NCBI RefSeq assembly: GCF_002847445.1
Contig: NZ_CP025430.1
Span: 558,001 to 622,000 of the forward strand
Length of the DNA stretch: 64,000 nucleotides
Direction of reading: 5' to 3'
DNA from: Paracoccus zhejiangensis
Lineage (GTDB): Bacteria > Pseudomonadota > Alphaproteobacteria > Rhodobacterales > Rhodobacteraceae
Shown here: positions 35,875-43,857 of the stretch, in pieces
Layout of the letters: each line of letters starts with the position of its first letter
Position numbering within the stretch: the first letter of the stretch is position 1
The notes under the pieces: generated by a model
Told to the model about the DNA's origin: nothing
What the model saw: only the letters and a program-made list of their open reading frames with translations
Database searches by the model: none
Translations under genes and position numbers: made by a program

Positions 35875-36846
35875 CTAGGCCCCTTCCGCCAGATGGTTCT
35901 TCAACCAGCGATGGGCGAAGCCGATCTTCTGCCGCATCGGCGTGGTCAGCACGAAGGGATAGAGATCGGCATTGTCCAGCGCGCGGTTGATGTCGTTCAC
36001 CGCGATGGCGACGCGGGCGGCGATGTCCAGAAGCGCCTCGGTGTCATCGGCGGCATAGGCGTCAAAGCCCTCGGGCAGGTCGGGCATCGAAAGGCCGGTG
36101 CTGACGAAACTGTCGGTCATGTCCACGAGATGCAGCAGATGGGCCACGGTCTCGGCCCAGTCCTCGTGCGGATGGGCACCTGCATAGGGGGTGATGAAAA
36201 CATTGGTCCGGTCCGGCGGGGCGGCATAGTAGGTCTGCAGCGCCAGGCCGTAATCGGCGCGCTCGTCCCCGAACAGCGCGCGGAACCCCGGCAGGAAATT
36301 CGGCGAGACCGCCAGCCGGTCAAAGAAGAAATGCGCCAGCTCGTGGCGGAAATGCCCGACCATGCTGCGATATTGCTCGCCCAGTTCCTGCCGGCGCTGC
36401 AGCCGGATCAGCTCGTCGGCCTCGGTCACGTTGATGGTGATCTCGCCGCCCATATGGCCCATGGTGATCTGCTGGACGCGGCCGCCCATATCCTCGGACA
36501 GCATCAGGAAACGCGGGCGCGGGCCGGGATCGGATGCGGTGAACCAGTTCCACTTGGCGACATTGGCCAGCACCCATCGCTTGGCGCGCTCGGCCCGGTT
36601 CAGCAGCTGGATATTGTTGCCGGCGCTGAGGTCGGGCACCACCTGCGACAGCGCGCAGGAGGCGCAGAAGGCGCCCAGATCGCCCGCGATCCAGTTGCAG
36701 GCGATCGGGCCGCGATTGGGGCAGGGCGGGGCGGCGTTCAGCATCAGGGCGCGGGCAGGGTCGAAATAGAGATCGTGACCACAGGGACAGCTGAGGCTGT
36801 GGAAATAGGCGCGGCGGCCGCAGGCGGGACAGGCAAAGCGTTGCAT
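35875..36846 (-). CDS. Zinc-ribbon putative metallopeptidase (Peptidase_Mx type)
   Basis: Protein of 323 residues. An N-terminal zinc ribbon (FACPACGRRAYFHSLSCPCG, residues 4-23) and further Cys pairs (CPNRG, CASC) precede a catalytic domain. The HExxH motif is GHFRHELAHFFFDRL near 165-180; possible third ligands are Glu residues in GDERADYG and HEDWAETVAHLL. It resembles the putative zinc-binding metallopeptidase family PF15887 by layout. No signal peptide, so cytoplasmic. ATG 36846 is chosen for the ribbon at its N-terminus. Substrate unknown. Confidence 0.8.
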   Translation of the reverse strand: MQRFACPACGRRAYFHSLSCPCGHDLYFDPARALMLNAAPPCPNRGPIACNWIAGDLGAFCASCALSQVVPDLSAGNNIQLLNRAERAKRWVLANVAKWNWFTASDPGPRPRFLMLSEDMGGRVQQITMGHMGGEITINVTEADELIRLQRRQELGEQYRSMVGHFRHELAHFFFDRLAVSPNFLPGFRALFGDERADYGLALQTYYAAPPDRTNVFITPYAGAHPHEDWAETVAHLLHLVDMTDSFVSTGLSMPDLPEGFDAYAADDTEALLDIAARVAIAVNDINRALDNADLYPFVLTTPMRQKIGFAHRWLKNHLAEGA

Positions 36847-36945
36847 GGGTTGGCAAGGTTCCTTTCGCGGGACAATGCCTTGCGGGCCGGGCGGGTTCCG
36901 GGTCATGATCACGCGAGCGACACCCGTCGCCACCCCCTGCATCGC

Positions 36946-36974
36946 TTGACTTGCCCCCCCGAATCCGCCATATA
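36946..36974 (+). promoter_or_regulatory. Candidate rplU-rpmA promoter
   Basis: TTGACT (36946-36951) and CATATA (36969-36974) spaced by 17 bases, about 150 bases upstream of rplU. A good sigma-70 match for a ribosomal operon; the long leader that follows has no recognised regulator motif. Confidence 0.55.
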
Positions 36975-37124
36975 GCCGCGGACCGGCCAGGCAAACGCTT
37001 TTGGCCGGTGCGTTATTTTCAACACCACCCAATCGACAGGGTGCGCTGTCCGACGGCGGGTCAGGCCCGGCAACACCTGCGCAGGCAGGGGCCACAGGAC
37101 GCGGCAAATGAAGGAAGACAAGGC

Positions 37125-37640
37125 ATGTTCGCGGTTCTGAAAACCGGTGGCAAGCAGTACAAGGTGCAGGCGGGTGACGTCCTGCGCGTCGAGAAACTGG
37201 CCGCCAATGCAGGCGATACCGTCCAGTTCAACGAGATTCTGATGGTCGGCTCGACCCTCGGCGCGCCGCTGGTGGCGGGTGCCGGCGTGCAGGCCGAAGT
37301 GATCGAGCAGATCAAGGCTGACAAGGTCATCACCTATGTCAAGCGCCGCCGCAAGCACAGCTCGCAGCGCACCCGTGGCCACCGCCAGCAACTGACGCTG
37401 CTGCGCGTGACCGAGGTGCTGGAATCGGGCGCCGACAAGTCGGGCGTGAAGGAAGCCATCGGCTTCCGCACCGCCGGCGCGTCCTTCGTCGCGGCCCCGG
37501 CTGCCGACAAGAAGCCCGCTGCCAAGGCCAAGAAACCCGCCAAGGCGAAGGTCGAGGCTGCTGACGCCGCCGCGCCCGCCAAAGCGGCGAAGAAGCCGGC
37601 CAAGGCCAAGAAAGCCGCCGAGACTTCGGACGAAGCCTGA
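37125..37640 (+). CDS. rplU: Ribosomal protein bL21 with Ala/Lys-rich tail
   Basis: Large-subunit protein, 171 residues; the core L21 domain is about 1-105 ([19 protein letters not shown] at the start, [16 protein letters not shown] near 73-88). From about 120 it has a low-complexity Ala-Lys-Pro tail with repeats such as [14 protein letters not shown]. Extended L21 tails are known in Alphaproteobacteria. ATG 37125 starts the conserved domain. rpmA follows 81 bases later. Confidence 0.96.
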   Translation: MFAVLKTGGKQYKVQAGDVLRVEKLAANAGDTVQFNEILMVGSTLGAPLVAGAGVQAEVIEQIKADKVITYVKRRRKHSSQRTRGHRQQLTLLRVTEVLESGADKSGVKEAIGFRTAGASFVAAPAADKKPAAKAKKPAKAKVEAADAAAPAKAAKKPAKAKKAAETSDEA

Positions 37641-37721
37641 TCGCTGCTGGGGCCCCGATGGCCCCGCTGAACGGAACAAGTCGGCCGGTTGATCCGGCCA
37701 GAGTGCAAGAGGACTAAAGTC

Positions 37722-37994
37722 ATGGCACACAAGAAAGCAGGCGGTTCGTCCCGCAACGGCCGCGACTCGGCCGGTCGTCGTCTCGGCGTCAAGCTGTATG
37801 GCGGTCAGGAAGCCATCGCCGGCAACATCATCGTGCGTCAGCGCGGTACCAAGATGTGGGCCGGCGCCAATGTCGGCATGGGCAAGGATCACACCCTGTT
37901 CGCCCTGACCGATGGCGCGGTGACCTTCACCAAGGGCCTGAAGGGCCGCACCTTCGTCTCGATTATGCCCGCCAATATCGAGGCAGCCGAATAA
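37722..37994 (+). CDS. rpmA: Ribosomal protein bL27
   Basis: Large-subunit protein of 90 residues near the peptidyl-transferase centre. Standard N-terminus [16 protein letters not shown] and the conserved [20 protein letters not shown]. No N-terminal pre-sequence is seen. RBS AGAGGACT lies 8 bases upstream. Its terminator lies at 38021-38049. Confidence 0.98.
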   Translation: MAHKKAGGSSRNGRDSAGRRLGVKLYGGQEAIAGNIIVRQRGTKMWAGANVGMGKDHTLFALTDGAVTFTKGLKGRTFVSIMPANIEAAE

Positions 37995-38020
37995 CGGCCG
38001 ATTGAGATACGTACAGTATC

Positions 38021-38049
38021 GGGGGATCGGCTCAGCCGGTCCCCCTTTT
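38021..38049 (+). terminator. Terminator of rplU-rpmA
   Basis: GGGGGATCGGC (38021-38031) pairs with GCCGGTCCCCC (38035-38045), 11 pairs including one G-T, TCA loop, then TTTT. Strong hairpin 26 bases after the rpmA stop. Confidence 0.85.
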
Positions 38050-38094
38050 CATTTTCGCCGCCGTGTTCTGGCGGCACCCGGGAGGAACATTCAC

Positions 38095-38640
38095 ATGGTT
38101 GATCTGGCCCCCGCCACGTCGATCCAGCCGACAATCGAGACGCCGCGCTTCCTGCTGCGTCCGCTGCGCCCGTCCGATGCCGGGCTTCTGGCCCATTACA
38201 CCGCCGACAAGCGCGTGGCCGAGGGCACCCGCGCCATTCCCCATCCGCTGCCGCCCGGCGCCTCGGAAGGCTTCATCAAGCGCGCGCTGGCGCCCGAGCG
38301 CAGCGAGGATGTCTGGGCCATCGACGGCAGCGCCAACCGCCTGGCCGAACTGCTGGGCGTGGTCTCGCTGACCCGGCTCGAGGATCAGCAGTCGGAACTG
38401 GGCTTCTGGATCGGGGCCGGCTTCTGGAACACCGGCTTTGCCACCGAGGCGGTCGAGGCATTGGTCGCGGCCAATCCCCATGGTGCGCGCACCCTCTTCG
38501 CCGAGGCGTTCCAGGACAATCCGGGTTCGGCCCGCGTCCTGACCAATTGCGGCTTTGCCTACCTGGGCGATGCCGAAAGCTGGTCGGTGGCGCGCCAGGC
38601 CCGGGTGCCGACCTGGACCTACCTGCGCCGGATGGACTGA
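38095..38640 (+). CDS. GNAT acetyltransferase (RimJ/RimL-like)
   Basis: Protein of 181 residues of the ribosomal-protein-serine/alanine acetyltransferase type. Start ETPRFLLRPLRPSDAGLLA near 15-33, middle SELGFWIGAGFWNTGFATEAV near 100 (cofactor loop), end ARVLTNCGFAYLGDAES. A GNAT gene commonly follows rpmA in Alphaproteobacteria, before obgE, which is not found here. Start follows GGAGGAAC. Repeat copy C begins 25 bases after the stop. Confidence 0.88.
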   Translation: MVDLAPATSIQPTIETPRFLLRPLRPSDAGLLAHYTADKRVAEGTRAIPHPLPPGASEGFIKRALAPERSEDVWAIDGSANRLAELLGVVSLTRLEDQQSELGFWIGAGFWNTGFATEAVEALVAANPHGARTLFAEAFQDNPGSARVLTNCGFAYLGDAESWSVARQARVPTWTYLRRMD

Positions 38641-38665
38641 GTGGCTGGTAGCTGAACAGCGACCT

Positions 38666-38828
38666 GGCCCGGAATGAAGGTGCGCAGCACCGCCGGGCCA
38701 GCGGCCTGCCGTCCCGGCGGCTGGCCGCTCTGGTGACCACCCGCGCCGTGCAGTTGTTCGATATGCTGGAGCCATAAAGCTCTGTCGTTCGGCCGCCGCA
38801 GCGGCCATCCACGGCAGGCCGCCGGCCC
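38666..38828 (+). repeat. Interspersed palindromic repeat, copy C (163 bp)
   Basis: The most diverged copy. Arms 38695-38712 and 38811-38828 pair at 17 of 18 positions with sequence different from copies A and B. The small left hairpin is here GGTGC-GCA-GCACC (GGGC-GAA-GCCC in A and B), and the inner stem is TGGCCGCT/AGCGGCCA. The GCCATAAAGC segment is kept. It occupies over half of the 307-base gap 38641-38947; the rest holds the terminator at 38882-38916 and the LLM gene upstream region. Confidence 0.8.
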
Positions 38829-38881
38829 TCGGTCATGCTTCTTCCCACCCGAAAACCGTAGCCCAGATCTGCACGATCTGC

Positions 38882-38916
38882 AAAAAAGCCGTCGCGTTCG
38901 TCGCGCCGGCTCTTTT
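38882..38916 (+). terminator. Candidate terminator before the LLM gene
   Basis: AAAAAAGCCG (38882-38891) with CCGGCTCTTTT around a TCGCG-TTCG-CGCG core (one mismatch), ending in TCTTTT. A-rich on the left and T-rich on the right, so it may work on both strands. Confidence 0.5.
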
Positions 38917-38947
38917 CGTGACGCGGATGGCTTCCTAGCTATCCCCC

Positions 38948-39973
38948 ATGACACATGCGATCCCCTATTCCGTTCTCGACCTGTCGCCCGTGCCCGAGGG
39001 CTCGGATGCCGGACAGGCCATCGCCAACACGCTGGACCTCGCGCAGAAAGCCGAGGGCTGGGGTTACCACCGCTACTGGATGGCCGAGCATCACAACATG
39101 CCCGGCATCGCCAGCGCCGCGACCGCGGTGCTGATCGGGCTTGTCGCCGCGAAGACCAAGACCATCCGCGTCGGCTCGGGCGGCATCATGCTGCCGAACC
39201 ACGCGCCGCTGACCGTGGCCGAGGCCTTCGGCACGCTGGCCACCGCCTTTCCCGGTCGCATCGACCTGGGGCTGGGCCGTGCGCCCGGCGGCGATGGCGC
39301 GGTGATCCGGGCGCTTCGCCGCGACCCGATGGCGGACAGTTTCCCGCAGGACGTGGTCGAACTGATGGAATATCTCGGCCCCGAGCGGCCGGGCGCCGCC
39401 GTCCGCGCGCTGCCGGGCGAGGGCACCAATGTGCCGATCTGGATGCTGGGCAGCTCGCTTTTCGGGGCGCAGCTCGCCGCTTACCTGGGGCTGCCCTATG
39501 CCTTTGCCAGCCATTTCGCCCCCGGCGATCTGGACGATGCGGTCACCGTTTACCGCGAGCGGTTCAAGCCCACGGCGCAAAACCCCGAGCCGCGCTTCAT
39601 GCTGGCCGCGAATGTCTTTGCCGCCGACAGCACCGACGAGGCGCAATATCTGAAGACCACGATGATGCAGGCCTTTGCCAAGCTGCGCACGGGGATGCCG
39701 GGCAAGCTGCCCGCACCGGTGCGCGACATCGATGCGGTGATCCCGCCGGCCATCCGCCGCGGCGTCGACGAGGCCATGCGGATCAGCGCCATCGGCACGC
39801 GTGACCAGGTGCGCGACCAGCTGGCCGCGCTGATCGACCGCTACCAGCCCGACGAAGTGATCCTGACCGGGCAGATCCACGACCATGCCGCGCGGCTGCA
39901 CAGCTTCGAACTGGCCGCCGAGGCGATGCAGTCGCTGGCCGGGGCGCATCCTGCCGCGAAAGCGGCGGTCTGA
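38948..39973 (+). CDS. LLM class flavin-dependent oxidoreductase
   Basis: Luciferase-like monooxygenase-fold enzyme of 341 residues. Features: [18 protein letters not shown] near 38-55 (family signature), [19 protein letters not shown] near 75-93 and [17 protein letters not shown] near 102. The pattern fits the MsnO8/YhbW-type group. FMN-dependent oxidation of an unknown substrate is expected. No neighbouring flavin reductase. The gene stands alone between a repeat and an RTX gene. Confidence 0.9.
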   Translation: MTHAIPYSVLDLSPVPEGSDAGQAIANTLDLAQKAEGWGYHRYWMAEHHNMPGIASAATAVLIGLVAAKTKTIRVGSGGIMLPNHAPLTVAEAFGTLATAFPGRIDLGLGRAPGGDGAVIRALRRDPMADSFPQDVVELMEYLGPERPGAAVRALPGEGTNVPIWMLGSSLFGAQLAAYLGLPYAFASHFAPGDLDDAVTVYRERFKPTAQNPEPRFMLAANVFAADSTDEAQYLKTTMMQAFAKLRTGMPGKLPAPVRDIDAVIPPAIRRGVDEAMRISAIGTRDQVRDQLAALIDRYQPDEVILTGQIHDHAARLHSFELAAEAMQSLAGAHPAAKAAV

Positions 39974-40024
39974 CGGGCGCCGCGCAGGCGGCGTCGTGAT
40001 CGCTCGCGCGGTCAAGGAAGGCCG

Positions 40025-42079
40025 TCAAAGAAAGATGAAATCGCCCGCATCGAGATGACCGGTGCGGGCGTGGTCCAGCAGGATCGCGGTGCCATCGGGC
40101 AGGGCGATCCGCACATCGTCCCCGACCTGCCGGAAATAGCGCCTGACCTCGGCAAAGCTGTCCATGTGGCTGCTGTCGAGGAAGACCAGCCGGTCGATGC
40201 CATTCTGCCAGCCGATGACCGTGTCGCGACCGCCCTTGCCCTCGAAATAGAAATAATCGGTGCCGATCCCGCCGATCAGCCGGTCATGGCCCGGGCCGCC
40301 GCGCAGACGGTCCACCCCGTTGCCGCCGATCAGCAGGTCATCCCCGGCCTCACCGTAAAGCGTGTCATCGCCATCAGCGCCCTGAAGGTTGTCATTCTGG
40401 TTGCCGCCCCCGAGCCGGTCGTTGCCAGCCTCGCCCAGCAGCGTATCGGCGCCATCGCCACCATTGAGCAGGTCGTGATCGGTCGAGGCCGCCAGCCAGT
40501 CATTGCCAGTGCCGCCCGACAGGTTGTCGCGCCCGGGACCGGCCAGCAGCGTATCATTGCCGTTGCCGCCCGACAGCAGGTCATTGCCGATGCCACCATC
40601 CAGCCGGTCATGGCCATCCTCGCCATACAGCCGGTCATCGCCCGCCTCGCCCAGCAGCGTGTCGCCATCCCCGGCGCCGAGCAGAAGATCGTGATCGGTC
40701 GATCCCCACAGCCGGTCGCTGCCGCTGCCGCCGGTCAAGCTGTCGCGCTCGGACCCGCCCAGCAGCACGTCGTTGCCGGCCCCACCCGACAGCAGGTCGT
40801 TGCCGGGCCCGCCCTCCAGCCGGTCCACCCCGTCCTCGCCATAGAGCCGGTCATGGCCGGCTTCACCCAGCAGCCGGTCATCGCCCATACCGCCGGCGAG
40901 GTGGTCCTGACCGCTACCGCCCTGCAACAGGTCGATGCCGCCATAGCCGGCCAGCAGGTTGTTTCCGGCATTGCCGGTCAGGCGGTTGGGCTGCTCATTG
41001 CCGCGCAGGGTATAGGACGCTGAACCCAGAAGCGTCGCGTGCTCGAGATTGGCGAAGACGCCGACCAGCTGGATCGAGGCGGCGATGCGGATCAGGTCCG
41101 CGCCCTCTCCCGGGCGCTCGTCGATCACATCGCCCGGATCATCGACCTGGTAGATGTCATTGCCAATCCCTCCGCTCAGCGTGTCGCTTCCCGCCCCGCC
41201 GATCAGCTCGTCATCGCCCTCGCCGCCGGTCAGCCCGTCATTGCCGTCGCCGCCCTCCAGCCGGTCATTGCCCGCGCCGCCGTCGATCAGGTCATTGCCA
41301 CCCCGGCCTGACAGCCGGTTCGCGCCGGCATTGCCGGTCAGAAGGTTGTCGGTGTCACCGCCCCAGCCGCTCAGCGCGGCCATGCCCAGCAGGACCAGTT
41401 CCTCGACCTGCCCGGCGGCACGGGCGAGGTCATAGCTAACCGTGCTCTCCACCCGGTCCTGCCCGGAGGTGTCGTCCACCTGGTCGCCGGCCGCATCGAC
41501 GACGAAGATGTCATCGCCCTCGCCGCCCACCATCAGGTCAGCGCCGCTGCCGCCATCCAGCCGGTCATTGCCCCCATGGCCGTGGAGGCGGTCATCGCCG
41601 GCCTGACCGCTGATCTGGTTGTCCTCGCCATTGCCGATGATCAGGTTGGCAATGTCATTACCCTGCAGGACCAGGTTGCCTGACCCGATGGCAAAAATCT
41701 CTTCGACCTCGGCGGCCTGATCCAGCAGCGAGAAGCTGCAAAGGGCAAAGACCCGGTCATAGCCGCCGGCCGGCCCTGCGACATCGATGATGATCTCGCC
41801 GGGCTGGTAGACGAAATAGAGGTCGTCACCAGTGCCGCCGACCAGCAGGTTGATCCCCGTCCCGCCATCCAGCACGTCACCGCCGTCGCCGCCCTCCAGC
41901 GTGTCATTGCCCGCATCGCCGAAAAGGCTGTCATTGCCGTCGCCGCCCTGCAGCAGGTCGTCCCCGTCGAGCGCGGTGATCTGGTCATCGCCGCCCAGTC
42001 CCCGGATCAGGTCGGCCCCGGCGCTGCCGGTCAGCAGGTTGTCGCCCGCGTCGCCATCGAGACTGGCCGGATCAGACAT
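40025..42079 (-). CDS. RTX calcium-binding repeat protein
   Basis: Acidic protein of 684 residues, built almost wholly of hemolysin-type nonapeptides of the GGxGxDxLx type (for example GGDGNDSLFGDAGNDTLEGG). At least 30 units form blocks from about 10 to 610. No enzyme domain is recognised. The C-terminal about 70 residues (YFYFEGKGGRDTVIGWQNG ... HLDAGDFIFL) resemble the uncleaved type I secretion signal, so export through an ABC/MFP/TolC system is expected; no such genes are near. ATG 42079 is favoured by the AAGGGG site; GTG 42094 is possible. Confidence 0.88.
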   Translation of the reverse strand: MSDPASLDGDAGDNLLTGSAGADLIRGLGGDDQITALDGDDLLQGGDGNDSLFGDAGNDTLEGGDGGDVLDGGTGINLLVGGTGDDLYFVYQPGEIIIDVAGPAGGYDRVFALCSFSLLDQAAEVEEIFAIGSGNLVLQGNDIANLIIGNGEDNQISGQAGDDRLHGHGGNDRLDGGSGADLMVGGEGDDIFVVDAAGDQVDDTSGQDRVESTVSYDLARAAGQVEELVLLGMAALSGWGGDTDNLLTGNAGANRLSGRGGNDLIDGGAGNDRLEGGDGNDGLTGGEGDDELIGGAGSDTLSGGIGNDIYQVDDPGDVIDERPGEGADLIRIAASIQLVGVFANLEHATLLGSASYTLRGNEQPNRLTGNAGNNLLAGYGGIDLLQGGSGQDHLAGGMGDDRLLGEAGHDRLYGEDGVDRLEGGPGNDLLSGGAGNDVLLGGSERDSLTGGSGSDRLWGSTDHDLLLGAGDGDTLLGEAGDDRLYGEDGHDRLDGGIGNDLLSGGNGNDTLLAGPGRDNLSGGTGNDWLAASTDHDLLNGGDGADTLLGEAGNDRLGGGNQNDNLQGADGDDTLYGEAGDDLLIGGNGVDRLRGGPGHDRLIGGIGTDYFYFEGKGGRDTVIGWQNGIDRLVFLDSSHMDSFAEVRRYFRQVGDDVRIALPDGTAILLDHARTGHLDAGDFIFL

Positions 42080-42207
42080 GGGCGACCCCTTCACGGTTGA
42101 GACAGGGGGCAGGCTAGCAGCACCGGCCTAATCCCCGGTTAATCGCCGCCGCGTCGGGGACAGCCGGTCGCATTGACCTTGCCGCCAAATCCCGGAATGG
42201 AGGGCGC

Positions 42208-43857
42208 ATGAGCAGAGCCAGTGCCAATGACCGAGCAGACCTCGAACGGATCACGCGGGACCAGTCGGGCCAGTTGAAACGCGCCGCCGTGCTGGCGACG
42301 CTGGCCGAGGCGCTGTGGACCCTTCAGGCCGGGCTGGTGGCGCTGGTGCTGGCGGGGCTCGCCCAAGGCACGGAAACGGCGGGGCGGGATCTGCTGCTCG
42401 GCACGGGAGGCTTCCTGCTGGTCGGGCTGGTCCGTGCCGGGTTGAACGCGCTGGCCGGCCTGCGGCTGGCCCGGGCCGGCGATGCGCTGACCGGGGTGTG
42501 GCGCGCGAAGCTGCTGGAACGGGCGGACCGGCGCGCGCCCGAGGCCGGGGCGGCGCCTTCGGCAACGATCGCGGCGCTGGCCACCGACAAGCTGGCGCTG
42601 CTGCTGCCCTATCTGCGCCGCTGGCCGGTGGCGCGGATGCGGGTCGCGACCGTTCCGCTGCTGATCCTTTTGCTCGCCCTGACCATCTCCTGGGCGGCGG
42701 CGCTGATCTTTGCGATCACCGGGCCGCTGATCCCGGTCTTCATGGCGCTGGTCGGCATGGCCGCCGGGCAGGCCAGCCGCGAGCGGATGGACGAGATCTC
42801 GGACATGAACGCGCTGCTGGTCGAGCGGCTGACGGCGCTGACCGATATCCGTCTGCTCGACGCGCGCGGGACCATGCTGGCCGGCTTTGCGGAGACCGCC
42901 GACCGGCTGCGCCGCCGCACCATGCGGGTGCTGGCGCTGGCCTTTCTCTCCAGCACGGTGCTGGAACTCTTCTCGGCGCTCGGCGTGGCGATGATGGCGC
43001 TTTATGTCGGCTTCTCGCTGCTGGGGCTGATCGATTTCGGTCTCTGGCGCGAGGGGCTGGGGCTGGGGCAGGGGATATTCCTGCTGATGCTGGCCCCGGC
43101 CTTCTACCAGCCGATGCGCGACCTGGCGGCAGCCTGGCATGACCGCGCCGATGCGCTGGCGCTGGCCCGCGATCTGGCGGCCGAGATGGATCGTCCCGCG
43201 CCGCAGATTCTGGGCGAGGGCGGCGCGGCGGTAGCGATGGGATTCACCGGCTTGCAGCTGCGGGGTGTCAGCATCGAGGGTCGCGCGATCCCCGATTTCG
43301 ATCTTGCCCCGGGCGAGAGCCTTGCGCTGACCGGGCCGTCTGGTGCGGGAAAATCGCGGCTGATCGCCCTGCTGGCGGGGCTGGGCGAGGCTGCGCCGGG
43401 GCAGGTGCTTGTCAGCGGCCAGCCCATCGGACCGGACACGGCCGATGGATGGCGGGCCGGGCTGGCGCTGATCCCGCAGCAGGTCCACTTCGGCGATGAG
43501 ACGCTGGCCGAGACGCTGGGGGTTGGTCCTGACGGGGCCGAGGGTCTGGAGGAGGCGCTGCGGCTGGCCCATGCACAGGACATCGTCGCGCGGCTGCCAG
43601 AGGGGTTGCAGACCCGGCTTGGCGAGCGCGGGGCCGGGGTTTCGGGCGGCGAGGCGCGGCGGCTGATGATTGCCCGCGCGGCCCTGCGCCGCCCCGCGCT
43701 GCTGCTGGCCGACGAGCCGACCGCCGATCTGGATGACGAGACCGCCGCCGAGGTCATCGCGGGGCTTATGGACCTGCACCGCGCCGGCGCCACGCTGGTC
43801 GTCGCAAGCCACGACCCGCGGCTGATCGCGGCGATGGGGCGGAGGATCGCGCTGTGA
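42208..43857 (+). CDS. cydD: Thiol reductant ABC exporter subunit CydD
   Basis: Half ABC exporter of 549 residues; with CydC it exports glutathione/cysteine to the periplasm, needed for cytochrome bd and c assembly. Six TM helices in residues 1-330. The ATPase half has Walker A TGPSGAGKSRL near 372, signature SGGEARRLMIARA near 478 and Walker B LLLADEPTADLDDE near 497. It overlaps cydC by 4 bases. cydAB are not adjacent. Confidence 0.92.
   Translation: MSRASANDRADLERITRDQSGQLKRAAVLATLAEALWTLQAGLVALVLAGLAQGTETAGRDLLLGTGGFLLVGLVRAGLNALAGLRLARAGDALTGVWRAKLLERADRRAPEAGAAPSATIAALATDKLALLLPYLRRWPVARMRVATVPLLILLLALTISWAAALIFAITGPLIPVFMALVGMAAGQASRERMDEISDMNALLVERLTALTDIRLLDARGTMLAGFAETADRLRRRTMRVLALAFLSSTVLELFSALGVAMMALYVGFSLLGLIDFGLWREGLGLGQGIFLLMLAPAFYQPMRDLAAAWHDRADALALARDLAAEMDRPAPQILGEGGAAVAMGFTGLQLRGVSIEGRAIPDFDLAPGESLALTGPSGAGKSRLIALLAGLGEAAPGQVLVSGQPIGPDTADGWRAGLALIPQQVHFGDETLAETLGVGPDGAEGLEEALRLAHAQDIVARLPEGLQTRLGERGAGVSGGEARRLMIARAALRRPALLLADEPTADLDDETAAEVIAGLMDLHRAGATLVVASHDPRLIAAMGRRIAL

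Noticed and set aside
40100..42080. Periodic short repeats that could suggest a CRISPR array or tandem repeat
   Set aside because: The period is 27 bases (nine codons) and translates to RTX nonapeptides; spacers are not unique.
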